A stretch of DNA of 64,000 nt from Pirellulales bacterium (GCA_019636335.1 JAHBXR010000018.1:62001-126000); one strand, 5' to 3'. Numbered from the stretch's first letter, positions 34,200 to 42,360 are shown. The notes: generated from the sequence alone by a model not told the origin. Made by a program: numbers and translations.

Positions 34200-34913
34200 T
34201 CAGACCAAGCGTTGCTTGACTCCTTCTCCGAGCGAGTGACCTGCTGGCGCCGTCGTGGCGACGACGATCTGTCTCAGCTCGAACAGGCTTTTTCCTTTTG
34301 GCTCGATGACGAACAAGTTCGCGGCGAGCGAGGCTCGAGCTTGTCGCGCCAGGTTCGCCGACCGTGCCAGCACGGCCCGCACGCCCGAGGTTCGGTTCGC
34401 CAGGCAGAGGGCCGCATCGGCGGCATCGGTGAAGAGCACGCCGATCGCGCCGCCACGCGCGACTTGATCGACGATTTCGTCCACCACACCTACCAGACCG
34501 ACTCGAGACACTTGCTGTACTTCTTCCTTCAGCCCTGCCAGCAGACCGGTTGGCTCATCGTTCGTTTCTGCCACGCCGACGACCCTACGCAAGCCTAGCT
34601 GCGCCGGGGGCTTTCGCGGCGCCTGCCGTACGAGCGAAATGCCGCGATCCCACAACAGATCGCGTGTGGCGGGCGTGACGATCGCCGTGGCCGGCACGAC
34701 CACCGCGCGTTTGTTCGTCAGACGATCGACGATCGTGGCTACGCTCACCACACGTTCGTGCAGCACAAGTCGCTCGCCGTTGTCGTTTGGTTCCTCTGCT
34801 TTCACCGCCGGGGCCTGTTTCTCCGCGGCACCATTCCCCTGTAGGCGGGCGAGCACGTCGCGCACGATTCGTTCGATTTCGCTTTCGTTTGGCAGTCCTT
34901 GCACGTGGCTCAT
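34200..34913 (-). CDS. BMC-locus protein of unknown function, RpiB-like C-terminal half, N-terminal encapsulation peptide
   Basis: 237 residues. Residues ~8-26 (NESEIERIVRDVLARLQG) form an amphipathic helix of the encapsulation-peptide kind, followed by a Lys/Ala/Pro/Glu linker. Residues ~47-95 (LHERVVSVATIVDRL..., TPATRDLLWDRGI) resemble a short conserved region found in several BMC-associated proteins. Residues ~125-225 weakly resemble the RpiB/LacAB sugar-phosphate isomerase fold: ANRTSGVRAVLARS and ARASLAANLFVIE parallel ANKxPGVRAAL and NxANVLxLG. The GTGxG active-site motif of RpiB is not evident. It overlaps the upstream BMC-P gene by ATGA, implying tightly linked production. Function unknown; a cargo or structural role is inferred. 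Confidence 0.75.
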   Translation of the reverse strand: MSHVQGLPNESEIERIVRDVLARLQGNGAAEKQAPAVKAEEPNDNGERLVLHERVVSVATIVDRLTNKRAVVVPATAIVTPATRDLLWDRGISLVRQAPRKPPAQLGLRRVVGVAETNDEPTGLLAGLKEEVQQVSRVGLVGVVDEIVDQVARGGAIGVLFTDAADAALCLANRTSGVRAVLARSANLARQARASLAANLFVIEPKGKSLFELRQIVVATTAPAGHSLGEGVKQRLV

Positions 34914-35170
34914 GGATCGACGATTCCCTGCACGCTCCAGCGGACCGGCGTTCGGTCGTCCCCTAGGATCTTGGCCGCTTCGGGACCGTCGCTGGTGAGC
35001 ATGACCATCGCGCCGCGGCCGGCGCCGAGCGTGTCGATCACGAGCACCGGATCTTCGTCGGGCGTGACGCCGTCGGTCTGGTAACGCTGCACGATGAGCA
35101 GCTTCGCGCCGTTCATCGACGCGTGCTTCACCGTGGAGGTTGCCGTTCCGACGACTCGCCCGAGGTTCAT
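34910..35170 (-). CDS. BMC-P shell vertex protein (EutN/CcmL family)
   Basis: 86 residues, the minimal EutN/CcmL length. MNLGRVVGTATSTVKHASMN opens the fold and IDTLGAGRGAMVMLTSDGPEA is the conserved loop, ending in VQGIVDP. The ATG at 35170 is used; the ORF extends further upstream only through Lys/Arg-rich sequence next to a family A repeat. Coupled by ATGA overlap to the RpiB-like gene. Confidence 0.93.
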   Translation of the reverse strand: MNLGRVVGTATSTVKHASMNGAKLLIVQRYQTDGVTPDEDPVLVIDTLGAGRGAMVMLTSDGPEAAKILGDDRTPVRWSVQGIVDP

Positions 35171-35258
35171 GGCTTGTTCTCTTGCCGTCTGTGTTGCTTG
35201 GCGACTTTGGGTCGAATCCTTCGCTCTCCCTCGCTTACGCTTCGGGTTGGGATTCTTG

Positions 35259-35339
35259 TAGGTCAGGTACGCCGTACCTGACAACCTATCGAGTTAGCAA
35301 CATCGAACATTGTCAGGTACGGCGTACCTGACCTACTTT
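35259..35339. repeat. Two-armed palindromic repeat, family A (clean copy)
   Basis: TAGGTCAGGTACGCCGTACC...TGAC, a 30-base middle containing TCGAGTTAGCAACATCGA, then TGTCAGGTACGGCGTACCTG...ACCTACTTT. Each arm is itself palindromic and the two arms are inverted copies of each other, a REPIN-like layout. It lies between the aldehyde dehydrogenase and BMC-P genes, inside the presumed operon. Confidence 0.85.
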
Positions 35340-35359
35340 GGCTTTGCGTTGACCGTGTT

Positions 35360-36793
35360 TTACTTGCCCAGGATGCACAGGTCGTCGATCAGCGAGCAGC
35401 GCCGCTCGCGGGTAAAAGTCAGTGGTGTGGTCACGCCTTCGCCCGTCGGCGTGGCGATCGAGAAGCTGATGTAGCCTTCGCCCCCCAAGCCGAGCGACGA
35501 CATGCATGGCCCGTTCTTGACGAAGAGCGTGGTGTCGAGCGCGCGCCCCATCTTGGTCATGTTGCGGACGTCGTTCGAGTGAATGATGGCCGTGTGGCGG
35601 AAGCCATGTTCGAAGTGCTTGGCCTTGGCGATCGCCTCGTCGACGTCGCGGCAGCGCACGAAGGGGAGGAAAGGCATCATCTGTTCGACCGGCACGAAGG
35701 GGTTCGACTCGTCGGTCTCGCCGAAGAGCACCTCGGTTTCCGCCGATACGCTCTTGCCGATGCCTCGTGCGAGGACGGCCGCGTCCTGGCCGAGGAACTC
35801 CTTGGCGGGCACGTCGTGGCGATGATTGCCTTCGCCCACCTGGGTGATGGCGACCTTCGTCAGCGCGTCGACTTCACGGGCACAGAGCTTGACGGCGCCC
35901 GCTTTTTCCATCGCCGCGAGCATGCGATCGAAGACCGCATCGACGACGAAGACCTCTTTCTCCGCGATGCAGAGCAGGTTGTTGTCGTACGAGGCGCCCT
36001 GGATGATCGCCCGGGCCGCACGGTCGAGGTCGGCCGTTTCGTCCACCACCACGGGCGGATTGCCGGGGCCGGCCACGATGGCGCGCTTGCCGCTGTTCAT
36101 GGCGGCGCGGGCCACGGCCGGACCGCCCGTCACGCAGATCAGCTTCACGCCGCGATGGCGGAAGATGGCGTCGGCCGATTCGAGCGTCGGCTCGGCGATG
36201 ACGCAGATCAGGTTGTCGATGCCGAGATCGCGATAGATGGCCTCGTTGAAGCGGCGCACGCCTTCAGCGGCCACGCGGCGACCGCTCGGGTGGGGATTCA
36301 CCACCAGCGTATTACCGCCGGCGATCATGCTCACCGCGTTGCCGGTGATCGTGGGAAGCGAGTGGGTGACGGGCGTGATGCAGCCGATGACGCCGAACGG
36401 GGCATGTTCGATGACGGCCAGGCCGCGATCGCCGCTGAAGACCTCGCTGCGGAGAAACTCGACGCCGGGCGTGCGCTCGCCGAGCGTTTTGAGCTTTTCG
36501 ATCTTGTGGACGAGCCGGCCGATTTTCGTCTCTTCCATTTCCATCGTGCCGAGCTCGACCGACTGCTCGATCGAGATACGGCGGATGTGATCGATGACCC
36601 GCTTGCGATCGGCGACCGTGCGGGTCGAGAGTTGCTCGAAGGCGTCGGTGGCGGCGTCGACGGCGTCGTCGACCGAATCGAAGATGCCGAAACGCCCCTT
36701 GCTGCGCGGGGCAGCAACGGCGGCCGGCGCGCCTTTGAGCTGCGCGAGCACCTCTTCGACCACATTGCGAATCAAGGCTTCAGTAGCTTGCAT
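35360..36793 (-). CDS. CoA-acylating aldehyde dehydrogenase with N-terminal encapsulation peptide
   Basis: 477 residues, PduP/EutE-like length. Residues 1-20 ([20 protein letters not shown]) are an amphipathic helix like the PduP signal, followed by an Ala/Pro linker. The catalytic Cys lies in [16 protein letters not shown] (about 280-295), a signature of CoA-acylating members; [14 protein letters not shown] (about 247-260) is the conserved NAD-domain segment. By locus analogy it converts L-lactaldehyde to lactyl-CoA with NAD and CoA inside the shell, retaining the toxic aldehyde. It lies between two BMC-P genes. Confidence 0.94.
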   Translation of the reverse strand: MQATEALIRNVVEEVLAQLKGAPAAVAAPRSKGRFGIFDSVDDAVDAATDAFEQLSTRTVADRKRVIDHIRRISIEQSVELGTMEMEETKIGRLVHKIEKLKTLGERTPGVEFLRSEVFSGDRGLAVIEHAPFGVIGCITPVTHSLPTITGNAVSMIAGGNTLVVNPHPSGRRVAAEGVRRFNEAIYRDLGIDNLICVIAEPTLESADAIFRHRGVKLICVTGGPAVARAAMNSGKRAIVAGPGNPPVVVDETADLDRAARAIIQGASYDNNLLCIAEKEVFVVDAVFDRMLAAMEKAGAVKLCAREVDALTKVAITQVGEGNHRHDVPAKEFLGQDAAVLARGIGKSVSAETEVLFGETDESNPFVPVEQMMPFLPFVRCRDVDEAIAKAKHFEHGFRHTAIIHSNDVRNMTKMGRALDTTLFVKNGPCMSSLGLGGEGYISFSIATPTGEGVTTPLTFTRERRCSLIDDLCILGK

Positions 36794-36884
36794 CTCGAAT
36801 TGATCTCTAGCGGATTAGGTTGTCTTGTTCGTTATCTCCCCGCCGCTCTGGCGAGAGAGGGCAGGGGGAGAGCTGGTGCAGTCA

Positions 36885-37211
36885 CTACCGCCCCGGCGAA
36901 TCCCCTTCGCGGTGGAAGACTCTTGCTTGATCGACGTGGACCGTGTCGACGATGCCGATCACGGCGCAATCGACCGGTAGCTGCTTCGTCTCGGGCGTGA
37001 GTCGGGCGCTCGAGCCTTGTACGATGAGCACGAACTCGTCGATGCCGGCGCCGAGCGTATCGACGGCGACAAACGTGCGGCCCGTCCCCTTCAGACGCGA
37101 GCGATCTTGCTCATCGACGCGATAGGGTTCGACGACGAGCAGCTTGTAGCCCACCATCGAGGCGACCTTCTGCGTCGAAACGACGCTGCCGGTTACTTTG
37201 GCCAGGAACAT
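36885..37211 (-). CDS. BMC-P shell vertex protein (EutN/CcmL family)
   Basis: 108 residues. MFLAKVTGSVVSTQKVASMVG and VDTLGAGIDEFVLIVQGSSARL match the EutN/CcmL fold; VIGIVDTVHVD closes the domain, with a charged tail after it. Third BMC-P paralog of the locus. It starts three bases after the kinase stop codon. Confidence 0.93.
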   Translation of the reverse strand: MFLAKVTGSVVSTQKVASMVGYKLLVVEPYRVDEQDRSRLKGTGRTFVAVDTLGAGIDEFVLIVQGSSARLTPETKQLPVDCAVIGIVDTVHVDQARVFHREGDSPGR

Positions 37212-37214
37212 TGG

Positions 37215-38402
37215 TTAGCTTTCGTTGAGTAGTTGCCTTGTCTGCCGCGCGACGATCAGCTCTTCGTTCGTGGGAATCGTCCAGATCGCCGTACGGCTTT
37301 CGGCCGCGCTGATCTTCGCTTCTCCCCGCGCCGCTTGATTGGCCGCCAGGTCGAGTTCGAGGCCCAATTCACGCAAGTCGCGGCAGACCGCTTCGCGTAC
37401 ACGCGCGCCGTTCTCGCCGATGCCCCCGGTGAAGACGAGCACGTCGGCTCCGCCGAGTTCGACGAGCAAGGCCCCCAATTCACGTCGCGTCGCACCGATG
37501 AAGACATCCAGTGCGAGTTGTGCCTGCTGATTGCCCTGCGCGGCGGCCTCTTCCAGATCGCGCACGTCGCCGCTCGTGCCGCTGAGGCCGAGCAAGCCGC
37601 TCCGCTCGGCCAGCTCGTCGAGCAGTTCGTCGAGCGACTTGCCCGTGGCTTCCATCAATACCGGCAGGGAGAACGCGTCGAAGTCTCCCACACGATTGTT
37701 GTGGGGCACACCCGACTGCGGGCTCATGCCCATCGAGGTGGCCACGCTCTGCCCGTTTCGTATCGCACAGAGCGAGCTCGAGCCACCGAGATGGCAGGAG
37801 ATGATTCGCAGATCGTTGCGCCCCAACAACTCGGCCGTGCGCGTGGCGATGTAGCGATGGCTGGCGCCATGGAAGCCCCAGCGACGCACGTGATACTTCG
37901 TGGCCCACTCGTAAGGGACCGCGTAGTACTTGTTGTGCTCGGGCATCGTTTGGTGAAAGCCCGTCTCGAACGCCGCGATGAGTGGCATCTCGGGCAGGCG
38001 TTCGCGCAGGACTCGCATGGCCTTGGCATAGGGGGGATTGTGTGCCGGTGCGACCCGGGCCATGCGATCGAGCGCCGCGAGCACGCGCTCGTCCACCAAC
38101 TGCACGCCACTGATATCGCCGCCGTGTACGGCCTTGAAGCCGATGGCGGCGACATCCTCGGCCCGCGCGAGGCATCCTTGCTGCGGGTCGGTGAGCTGCG
38201 CGAGGCACTGACGCACCGCGACGGCATGGTCGGGCACGTGCATGGTCTCTTCGCGACGCACGCCGCCGATTTCGACGAACGTGCGGCTTTCTGGCGCACC
38301 GATGCGCTCGACGCCCCCCCGCGCCAGTTGCCGCTCGTCGCGCATGTCGAACAAGCGGTACTTGAAGCTGGTTGAGCCGAGATTGGCTACCAGGACGTAC
38401 AT
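37215..38402 (-). CDS. ackA: Acetate/propionate-kinase family enzyme of the BMC locus (lactyl-phosphate kinase candidate)
   Basis: 395 residues, full AckA length. Family motifs: NLGSTSFKYRLF at the N-terminus, AHNPPYAK (about 120-127), GFHGASHRYIATR (about 176-188), CHLGGSSS and FTGGIGENG. Several active-site positions differ from the well-studied Methanosarcina enzyme: Arg91 is Lys90, Asp148 is Glu146, and pocket residue Leu122 is Ala120, while His123, His180, Arg241 and Phe179 equivalents are kept. It probably makes ATP from an acyl-phosphate produced by PduL. The ATG at 38402 gives the correct N-terminus; the longer frame runs into a repeat. Confidence 0.9.
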   Translation of the reverse strand: MYVLVANLGSTSFKYRLFDMRDERQLARGGVERIGAPESRTFVEIGGVRREETMHVPDHAVAVRQCLAQLTDPQQGCLARAEDVAAIGFKAVHGGDISGVQLVDERVLAALDRMARVAPAHNPPYAKAMRVLRERLPEMPLIAAFETGFHQTMPEHNKYYAVPYEWATKYHVRRWGFHGASHRYIATRTAELLGRNDLRIISCHLGGSSSLCAIRNGQSVATSMGMSPQSGVPHNNRVGDFDAFSLPVLMEATGKSLDELLDELAERSGLLGLSGTSGDVRDLEEAAAQGNQQAQLALDVFIGATRRELGALLVELGGADVLVFTGGIGENGARVREAVCRDLRELGLELDLAANQAARGEAKISAAESRTAIWTIPTNEELIVARQTRQLLNES

Positions 38403-38471
38403 GTGGTTGCGACTCCTGCGATCCTTCGGACAGATTTCCTCAGAAGCAATGAAGGGAATCCATTGCTCGAA

Positions 38472-38557
38472 GCGTGGCACTGCTGGCTTGCCCAGCAGTG
38501 GTTCTTCGATTTGCTTCAGCCTTTCCGACACTGCTGGGCGAGCCAGCAGTGCCACGC
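38472..38557. repeat. Inverted GTGGCACTGCTGG elements, family B
   Basis: GCGTGGCACTGCTGGCTTGC followed by CCAGCAGTG (38472-38500) is mirrored by CACTGCTGGGCGAGCCAGCA then GTGCCACGC (38529-38557), with about 28 bases between. Each half can also fold alone. It fills the gap between the second BMC-H gene and the kinase gene. A small GCAATG/CATTGC hairpin is at 38446-38466. Confidence 0.8.
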
Positions 38558-38587
38558 ACGCTTGGAGTTCTCCCCGTGATGGCCTGC

Positions 38588-38866
38588 TTACGACAGGAAG
38601 GCGGTGACGAGACCTTCGGCCGGACGGGGGATAATGTGGCTGGCCACGAGCTCGCCGACTTGCGTCGCCGCATTCGCGCCGGCCTCGACCGCCGCACGCA
38701 CGCTGCCGACGTCGCCGCGGACGATGGTCGTGCCGTAGGCGCCGCCGATCTGCACTTGCTTTACGATCTGCACGTTGGCCGCCTTGGCCATGGCGTCGGT
38801 CGCCTCGATCAAGGCCACGAGGCCGCGTGTTTCAATCAATCCGATGGCGTCTTGCATGTTGAGCAC
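38588..38866 (-). CDS. BMC-H hexameric shell protein
   Basis: 92 residues, single Pfam-BMC domain. DAIGLIETRGLVALIEATDA opens the domain; the pore loop reads QIGGAYGTT, and IVRGDVGSVRAAVEAGA and HIIPRP are canonical. Hexamers tile the shell facets. The pore loop differs from the KIGSG loop of its neighbour at 38975, implying different pore selectivity. The start is either the GTG at 38866 (GGAAAGG five bases upstream) or the ATG at 38857. Confidence 0.95.
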   Translation of the reverse strand: MLNMQDAIGLIETRGLVALIEATDAMAKAANVQIVKQVQIGGAYGTTIVRGDVGSVRAAVEAGANAATQVGELVASHIIPRPAEGLVTAFLS

Positions 38867-38974
38867 TATGCCTTTCCGTTGGTGATCTGTTCGATGCGTC
38901 TGTGTGACACTGCTGGGTTGTTTTGGCAGTGGGTTGTTCGCGAGGCGCTCTATTCATCGCGCCTAATACGAATA

Positions 38975-39262
38975 CTAGTGGCCGATCTCGGGGAGGACGG
39001 TCTTCAGGTCGTCGTGCGGACGGGGAATGACCTGCACGCTGACCACTTCGCCGATACGACCCGCGGCGGCGGCGCCCGCGTCGGTAGCAGCCTTCACGGC
39101 GGCCACATCCCCCGTGACGAACGCCGTCACCAGGCCGCTGCCGATCTTCTGCCAGCCCAGGAACTGGACGTTGGCCGCCTTCATCATTGCGTCGCTCGCC
39201 TCGATCAGGGTCACGAAACCCTTGGTCTCGATCATGCCGAGCGCTTCCATTGCCTTAGCCAT
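38975..39262 (-). CDS. BMC-H hexameric shell protein
   Basis: 95 residues, single BMC domain very close to PduA/CcmK types: [21 protein letters not shown], pore loop [25 protein letters not shown] and [11 protein letters not shown]. The KIGSG pore is the PduA-like form. It is expected to be the main facet protein. It precedes the second BMC-H gene by about 110 bases. Confidence 0.96.
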   Translation of the reverse strand: MAKAMEALGMIETKGFVTLIEASDAMMKAANVQFLGWQKIGSGLVTAFVTGDVAAVKAATDAGAAAAGRIGEVVSVQVIPRPHDDLKTVLPEIGH

Positions 39263-39302
39263 GTAAGTCGTCTCCAGGAATCAAGGAACAAAAACGTACG
39301 GT

Positions 39303-39995
39303 CTAGTGCGCACAGGCGCACGGTTTCGGTTTCTTCACCAGCTCGACGCGGGTGGCGTGGTCGAGATCGACCGCGTTCCCTTCGTCGGTGTCGATGTGGA
39401 CTTCGAGCTTGCTCGTCGCGTCGGCCCGCACGAGCAGGTCCTCGAGCACGGTCGAGCAGCTCGACTCGATCCGCAGGTTGATGCGGTCGCCATTCTTCAC
39501 GCCGTAAAAGGCGGCGTGATCGTGGTGCATGTGGACGTGCCGCTCGGCGCGGATCACGCCTGCTTTCAATTCGACGACGCCGTGCGGTCCGACGAGGACG
39601 CAACCGGGCGTGTCCGCGATATTGCCACTGGCACGCACCGGCACATCGATGCCGAGCGAGATGGCATCGGTGAAGGCGAGCTCGACCTGGCTCTTCGGCC
39701 GCGTGGGACCGAGCACGCGCACCGAGGGGAGCATGCGCTTGCGCGGGCCGACGATCATGACCGTCTCTTCCGCCGCGTAGAAGCCATCTTGATAGAGGGG
39801 CTTAGCGGGCGTGAGCTTGCGCCCGGGGCCGAAGAGGGTCTCGACGTGCTCATCGGTCAGATGCACGTGCCGCGCCGAGATGCTGACGACCAGTTCTGGC
39901 ATGCCGCTGGCGCGGCCGCCAAATTGGCGCGAGACGATTTCGCGGACGATCCGTTCGACGGTGGCTCGATCGAGCGATGATGTGTTGGCAATCAT
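39303..39995 (-). CDS. pduL: Phosphate acyltransferase PduL with N-terminal encapsulation peptide
   Basis: 230 residues. The two-domain PduL fold is recognisable from [21 protein letters not shown] (zinc His pair) and [22 protein letters not shown] (further zinc ligands). Residues ~6-24 ([20 protein letters not shown]) form the amphipathic signal helix known for PduL in microcompartments. It converts acyl-CoA plus phosphate to acyl-phosphate, recycling CoA inside the shell; here the acyl group is probably lactyl. It lies first after the regulator. The C-terminus ends in a CACAH cysteine-rich tail. Confidence 0.95.
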   Translation of the reverse strand: MIANTSSLDRATVERIVREIVSRQFGGRASGMPELVVSISARHVHLTDEHVETLFGPGRKLTPAKPLYQDGFYAAEETVMIVGPRKRMLPSVRVLGPTRPKSQVELAFTDAISLGIDVPVRASGNIADTPGCVLVGPHGVVELKAGVIRAERHVHMHHDHAAFYGVKNGDRINLRIESSCSTVLEDLLVRADATSKLEVHIDTDEGNAVDLDHATRVELVKKPKPCACAH

Positions 39996-40017
39996 GCGTG
40001 TTGTTCGCGTGTATGGA

Positions 40018-40054
40018 ACATGCCGACGCAGCTAGCGCCGTGAGGGCATGGCAC
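40018..40054. repeat. Dispersed palindromic element, family D
   Basis: CATGCCGACGCAGCTAGCGC followed by CGTGAGGGCATGGCACC, near-identical to 31906-31948. Located between the regulator and pduL. Confidence 0.7.
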
Positions 40055-40070
40055 CCGTTGGATTTCCCGT

Positions 40071-40847
40071 TTATCCGTTGTCTGTCTGGCCGGCGAGGGA
40101 GAGTTTCACTCCGGCCGCGATGAGGCGGCTGCGCCAGTCTTCGGTGATCTCGGTGTCGACGACGAGTCGATCGACGGCGCCGAGCTCGGCGAGATGGGCC
40201 AGGCTTTGCTTCCCGAATTTCGAACTGTCGGTCACGACGATGACTTCATCCGCGGCGTTCATCATGGCGCGTTCGGTCTCGACCAGCAGCAGGTTGCTGT
40301 TGAAGTAACCCCGCTCGGTGATGCCTCCCACGCTGAGCACGGTGCGCCGCACGCGGATCTCGGCGAGCATCTGGTTGGCATACGGTCCCAGCGACACGCC
40401 CGTGCGGGGATAGACGTAGCCCCCCAGCAACACGAGATCGGCGCTCGGATCGGCGGCAAACAGGTTCGCCACGGGCAGCGAGTTGGTCACCACCTGTAGC
40501 GAGCGTCCGACGAGCAGTCGGGCCACCTCGTAGGTGGTCGATCCGCCGTCGAGCAGCACGGTGTCGCCACTTTCGATGAGGGCTACCGCCCGCTCGGCGA
40601 TGGCCCGTTTTTTGTCCCACTGCGCCGGCTGGCGTTCCTCGAAGTGAGGAAACTTCGGGGCATGACCGGCATAGAAGACGCCGCCGTGCGTGCGCCGCGC
40701 GGCGCCGGCCTCTTCGAGGTAGTCGAGATCGCGGCGGATCGTCGATTCGGAGACGGCCAGCTCCTCGACCAGCTCCGGCAGCGAGGCAAAGCCGCGCGTG
40801 CGGACCAGCTCGAGCAGACGATGGCGACGTTCCTCGGCTAGGACCAT
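40071..40847 (-). CDS. DeoR/GlpR-family transcriptional regulator
   Basis: 258 residues. The N-terminal HTH (RRHRLLELVRTRGFASLPEL, then VSESTIRRDLDYLEEAG) is the DeoR signature with the conserved STIRRDL recognition helix. The C-terminal sugar-phosphate sensor domain shows LLDGGSTTYEVARLL (about 101-115), NSLPVANL and a late VTDSSKFGK. DeoR proteins usually repress sugar genes and release DNA on binding a sugar phosphate. Being first in the BMC locus, it is the likely local regulator and probably senses a fuculose/rhamnulose-type phosphate. Confidence 0.93.
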   Translation of the reverse strand: MVLAEERRHRLLELVRTRGFASLPELVEELAVSESTIRRDLDYLEEAGAARRTHGGVFYAGHAPKFPHFEERQPAQWDKKRAIAERAVALIESGDTVLLDGGSTTYEVARLLVGRSLQVVTNSLPVANLFAADPSADLVLLGGYVYPRTGVSLGPYANQMLAEIRVRRTVLSVGGITERGYFNSNLLLVETERAMMNAADEVIVVTDSSKFGKQSLAHLAELGAVDRLVVDTEITEDWRSRLIAAGVKLSLAGQTDNG

Positions 40848-40902
40848 GCTTCGTATCCTGGAGAACCGAACTTGGCTCCTTGCGATCGATTATCCAGGAG
40901 TT

Positions 40903-40917
40903 TTGATTTGAAATCAA
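40903..40917. promoter_or_regulatory. Candidate DeoR operator upstream of the BMC locus
   Basis: TTGATTTGAAATCAA, a perfect 15-base palindrome about 55 bases upstream of the regulator gene, in an AT-rich stretch (40895-40975) unlike the GC-rich surroundings. Further TTGATT/AATCAA half-sites and a TGAATTCA palindrome lie just beyond (to ~40970). Position and symmetry fit an autoregulated promoter; binding is inferred. Confidence 0.5.
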
Positions 40918-41112
40918 TCAGTTTAGTGAATGAATTCAATCAAGTTCGCGCTTTAATTTGGACGATAATTGATCGAATCGCCTCACCTGGCGAACCAGCG
41001 ATTGAGTTCTAAGTTGTTGTTTTGTATTGTGTTGTGGGTTGATGGATGGGCTCGTGTTGGTTCGCCGAGGCCTCTAGCAGGCGGCGACGGATTTTGGATG
41101 AGGATGACGGGA

Positions 41113-41610
41113 ATGTCGGACGTGCTGCAGCTTATTCACCGGCTCGAAGGGCGGCCGGAGCTGCAGCCTCTCCCCGGAGTGACGATCCGCCACTACGCCG
41201 GGCCGGCCGACGTCGAGGCGTGGCTCGACGTGCGTCATGCGGCCTTTGCGCGGCAGCAAGTAGGGGTACGTCGCTGGACGTCGCGAGATTTTGAGGTCGA
41301 GATTCTCGCGAAGCCGTGGTGGCGGCCCGAGCGAATGTGGATCGCCGAGGTGGAACAATTGCCCGGCGTCCGTCAGGCAATCGGCACGGTGACGATGGCC
41401 CTACGCACCGGCCAGGCGAGCGAAGTGCCGGTCGTGCATTGGCTGGCCGTGCGACCGATCTGGCGACGACGTGGAATCGCGCAGCATTTGATGTCGCTGC
41501 TGGAACAGGCCGCATGGGACGCCGGCTATCGCGAAGTGCGTCTCGAGACGCACCAGGCCTGGTCCGAAGCGGTCGCGCTCTATCGCTCGCTGGGATATGT
41601 CGAGGTTTGA
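41113..41610 (+). CDS. GNAT-family N-acetyltransferase
   Basis: 165 residues from the ATG at 41113 (GAGGA nine bases upstream; ATGs at 41098 and 41104 are alternatives). The acetyl-CoA-binding motif A reads VHWLAVRPIWRRRGIAQHLM (the R-R-x-G-I-A core), followed by AAWDAGYREVRLETH and the terminal ALYRSLGYVE. Substrate unknown. It is divergent from the BMC regulator and shares the AT-rich intergenic region. Confidence 0.88.
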   Translation: MSDVLQLIHRLEGRPELQPLPGVTIRHYAGPADVEAWLDVRHAAFARQQVGVRRWTSRDFEVEILAKPWWRPERMWIAEVEQLPGVRQAIGTVTMALRTGQASEVPVVHWLAVRPIWRRRGIAQHLMSLLEQAAWDAGYREVRLETHQAWSEAVALYRSLGYVEV

Positions 41611-41625
41611 GCCCTTTAAGCTCCG

Positions 41626-42270
41626 CTACTCGGGCGCGACATGCACGACGCGGCCGTCGATGCGTAAACGGCCAGCGGCAAAGAGCTGCAGTGCCGCGGG
41701 ATACGCCTCGCACTCGGCGGCGAAGACGCGGGCAGCAAGGTCGTCGGGCGTGTCTCCCGCTTCGACCGGCACGGTACGCTGTAGAACGATCGGCCCGTGG
41801 TCGTATTGGTTGTCGACGAAGTGAACGGTGCAGCCGCTCACCTTGGCGCCGTACTCGAGCACCGCTTCGTGGACGTGATGTCCGTAAAAACCCTTGCCGC
41901 AAAACGCGGGGATGAGCGAAGGGTGAATGTTCATGACGCGGCCGGCGAAATCGTCGGGAATCGGCACGAGCTTCAAGTAGCCACCCATCGCCACCAGATC
42001 GACGCCCGCCTTGCGGATTGGGTCGAAGTTCGCGCGACTGAAGTCGGCCAGATCGCGGTATTCGCTGCGCTCGATGATCTCGACCGGAATGCCGGCTCGC
42101 AGGGCGATGTCGATCCCACGCGCGGCGGGGTTGCTGGTGATGACGAGGCGCACCTCGGCGTCGAGCGCGCATTCGTCGATCTTGGCGAGCAGATTGGCCA
42201 GCGTCGTGCCGCCGCCCGAGATGAGGACGGCCAAGCGCAGTGGTGAATAGGTGTTCGCCGTGCCGCTCAT
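41626..42270 (-). CDS. purN: Phosphoribosylglycinamide formyltransferase
   Basis: 214 residues. PurN transfers a formyl group from 10-formyl-THF to GAR in purine synthesis. Seen: N-terminal LAVLISGGGTTLANLL, the catalytic motif MNIHPSLIPAF (Asn and His), GHHVHEAVLEYGAKVSGCTV and the DHGPIVLQ segment with the catalytic Asp. The ATG at 42270 is used; the ORF can be read 13 codons further. Family members often have GSN where this has GGT, a minor variation. Confidence 0.95.
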   Translation of the reverse strand: MSGTANTYSPLRLAVLISGGGTTLANLLAKIDECALDAEVRLVITSNPAARGIDIALRAGIPVEIIERSEYRDLADFSRANFDPIRKAGVDLVAMGGYLKLVPIPDDFAGRVMNIHPSLIPAFCGKGFYGHHVHEAVLEYGAKVSGCTVHFVDNQYDHGPIVLQRTVPVEAGDTPDDLAARVFAAECEAYPAALQLFAAGRLRIDGRVVHVAPE

Positions 42271-42300
42271 GGCTGCGCGCTCCTGGCACAGTCCAGTGCA

Positions 42301-42360
42301 AAGTGGCACAGGCTGCTAGTCTGTGCTGGGATTGCACAGGCTAGCAGCCTGTGCCACTTG
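42301..42360. repeat. GTGGCACAGGCTGCTAG hairpin, family B
   Basis: AAGTGGCACAGGCTGCTAGT (42301-42320) then CTGTGC pairs with GCACAGGCTAGCAGCCTGTG then CCACTT. A long near-perfect hairpin between purN and ileS, close to 18832-18905 and to the half copy at 22740-22766. Confidence 0.8.

Noticed and set aside
35259-35339. CRISPR-like array
   Set aside because: Only two palindromic arms inverted to each other with one spacer-like middle; the same unit recurs elsewhere as a dispersed repeat.
35579-37000. 473-codon ORF opposite the BMC aldehyde dehydrogenase
   Set aside because: Shadow of the aldehyde dehydrogenase and BMC-P genes; no domain character.
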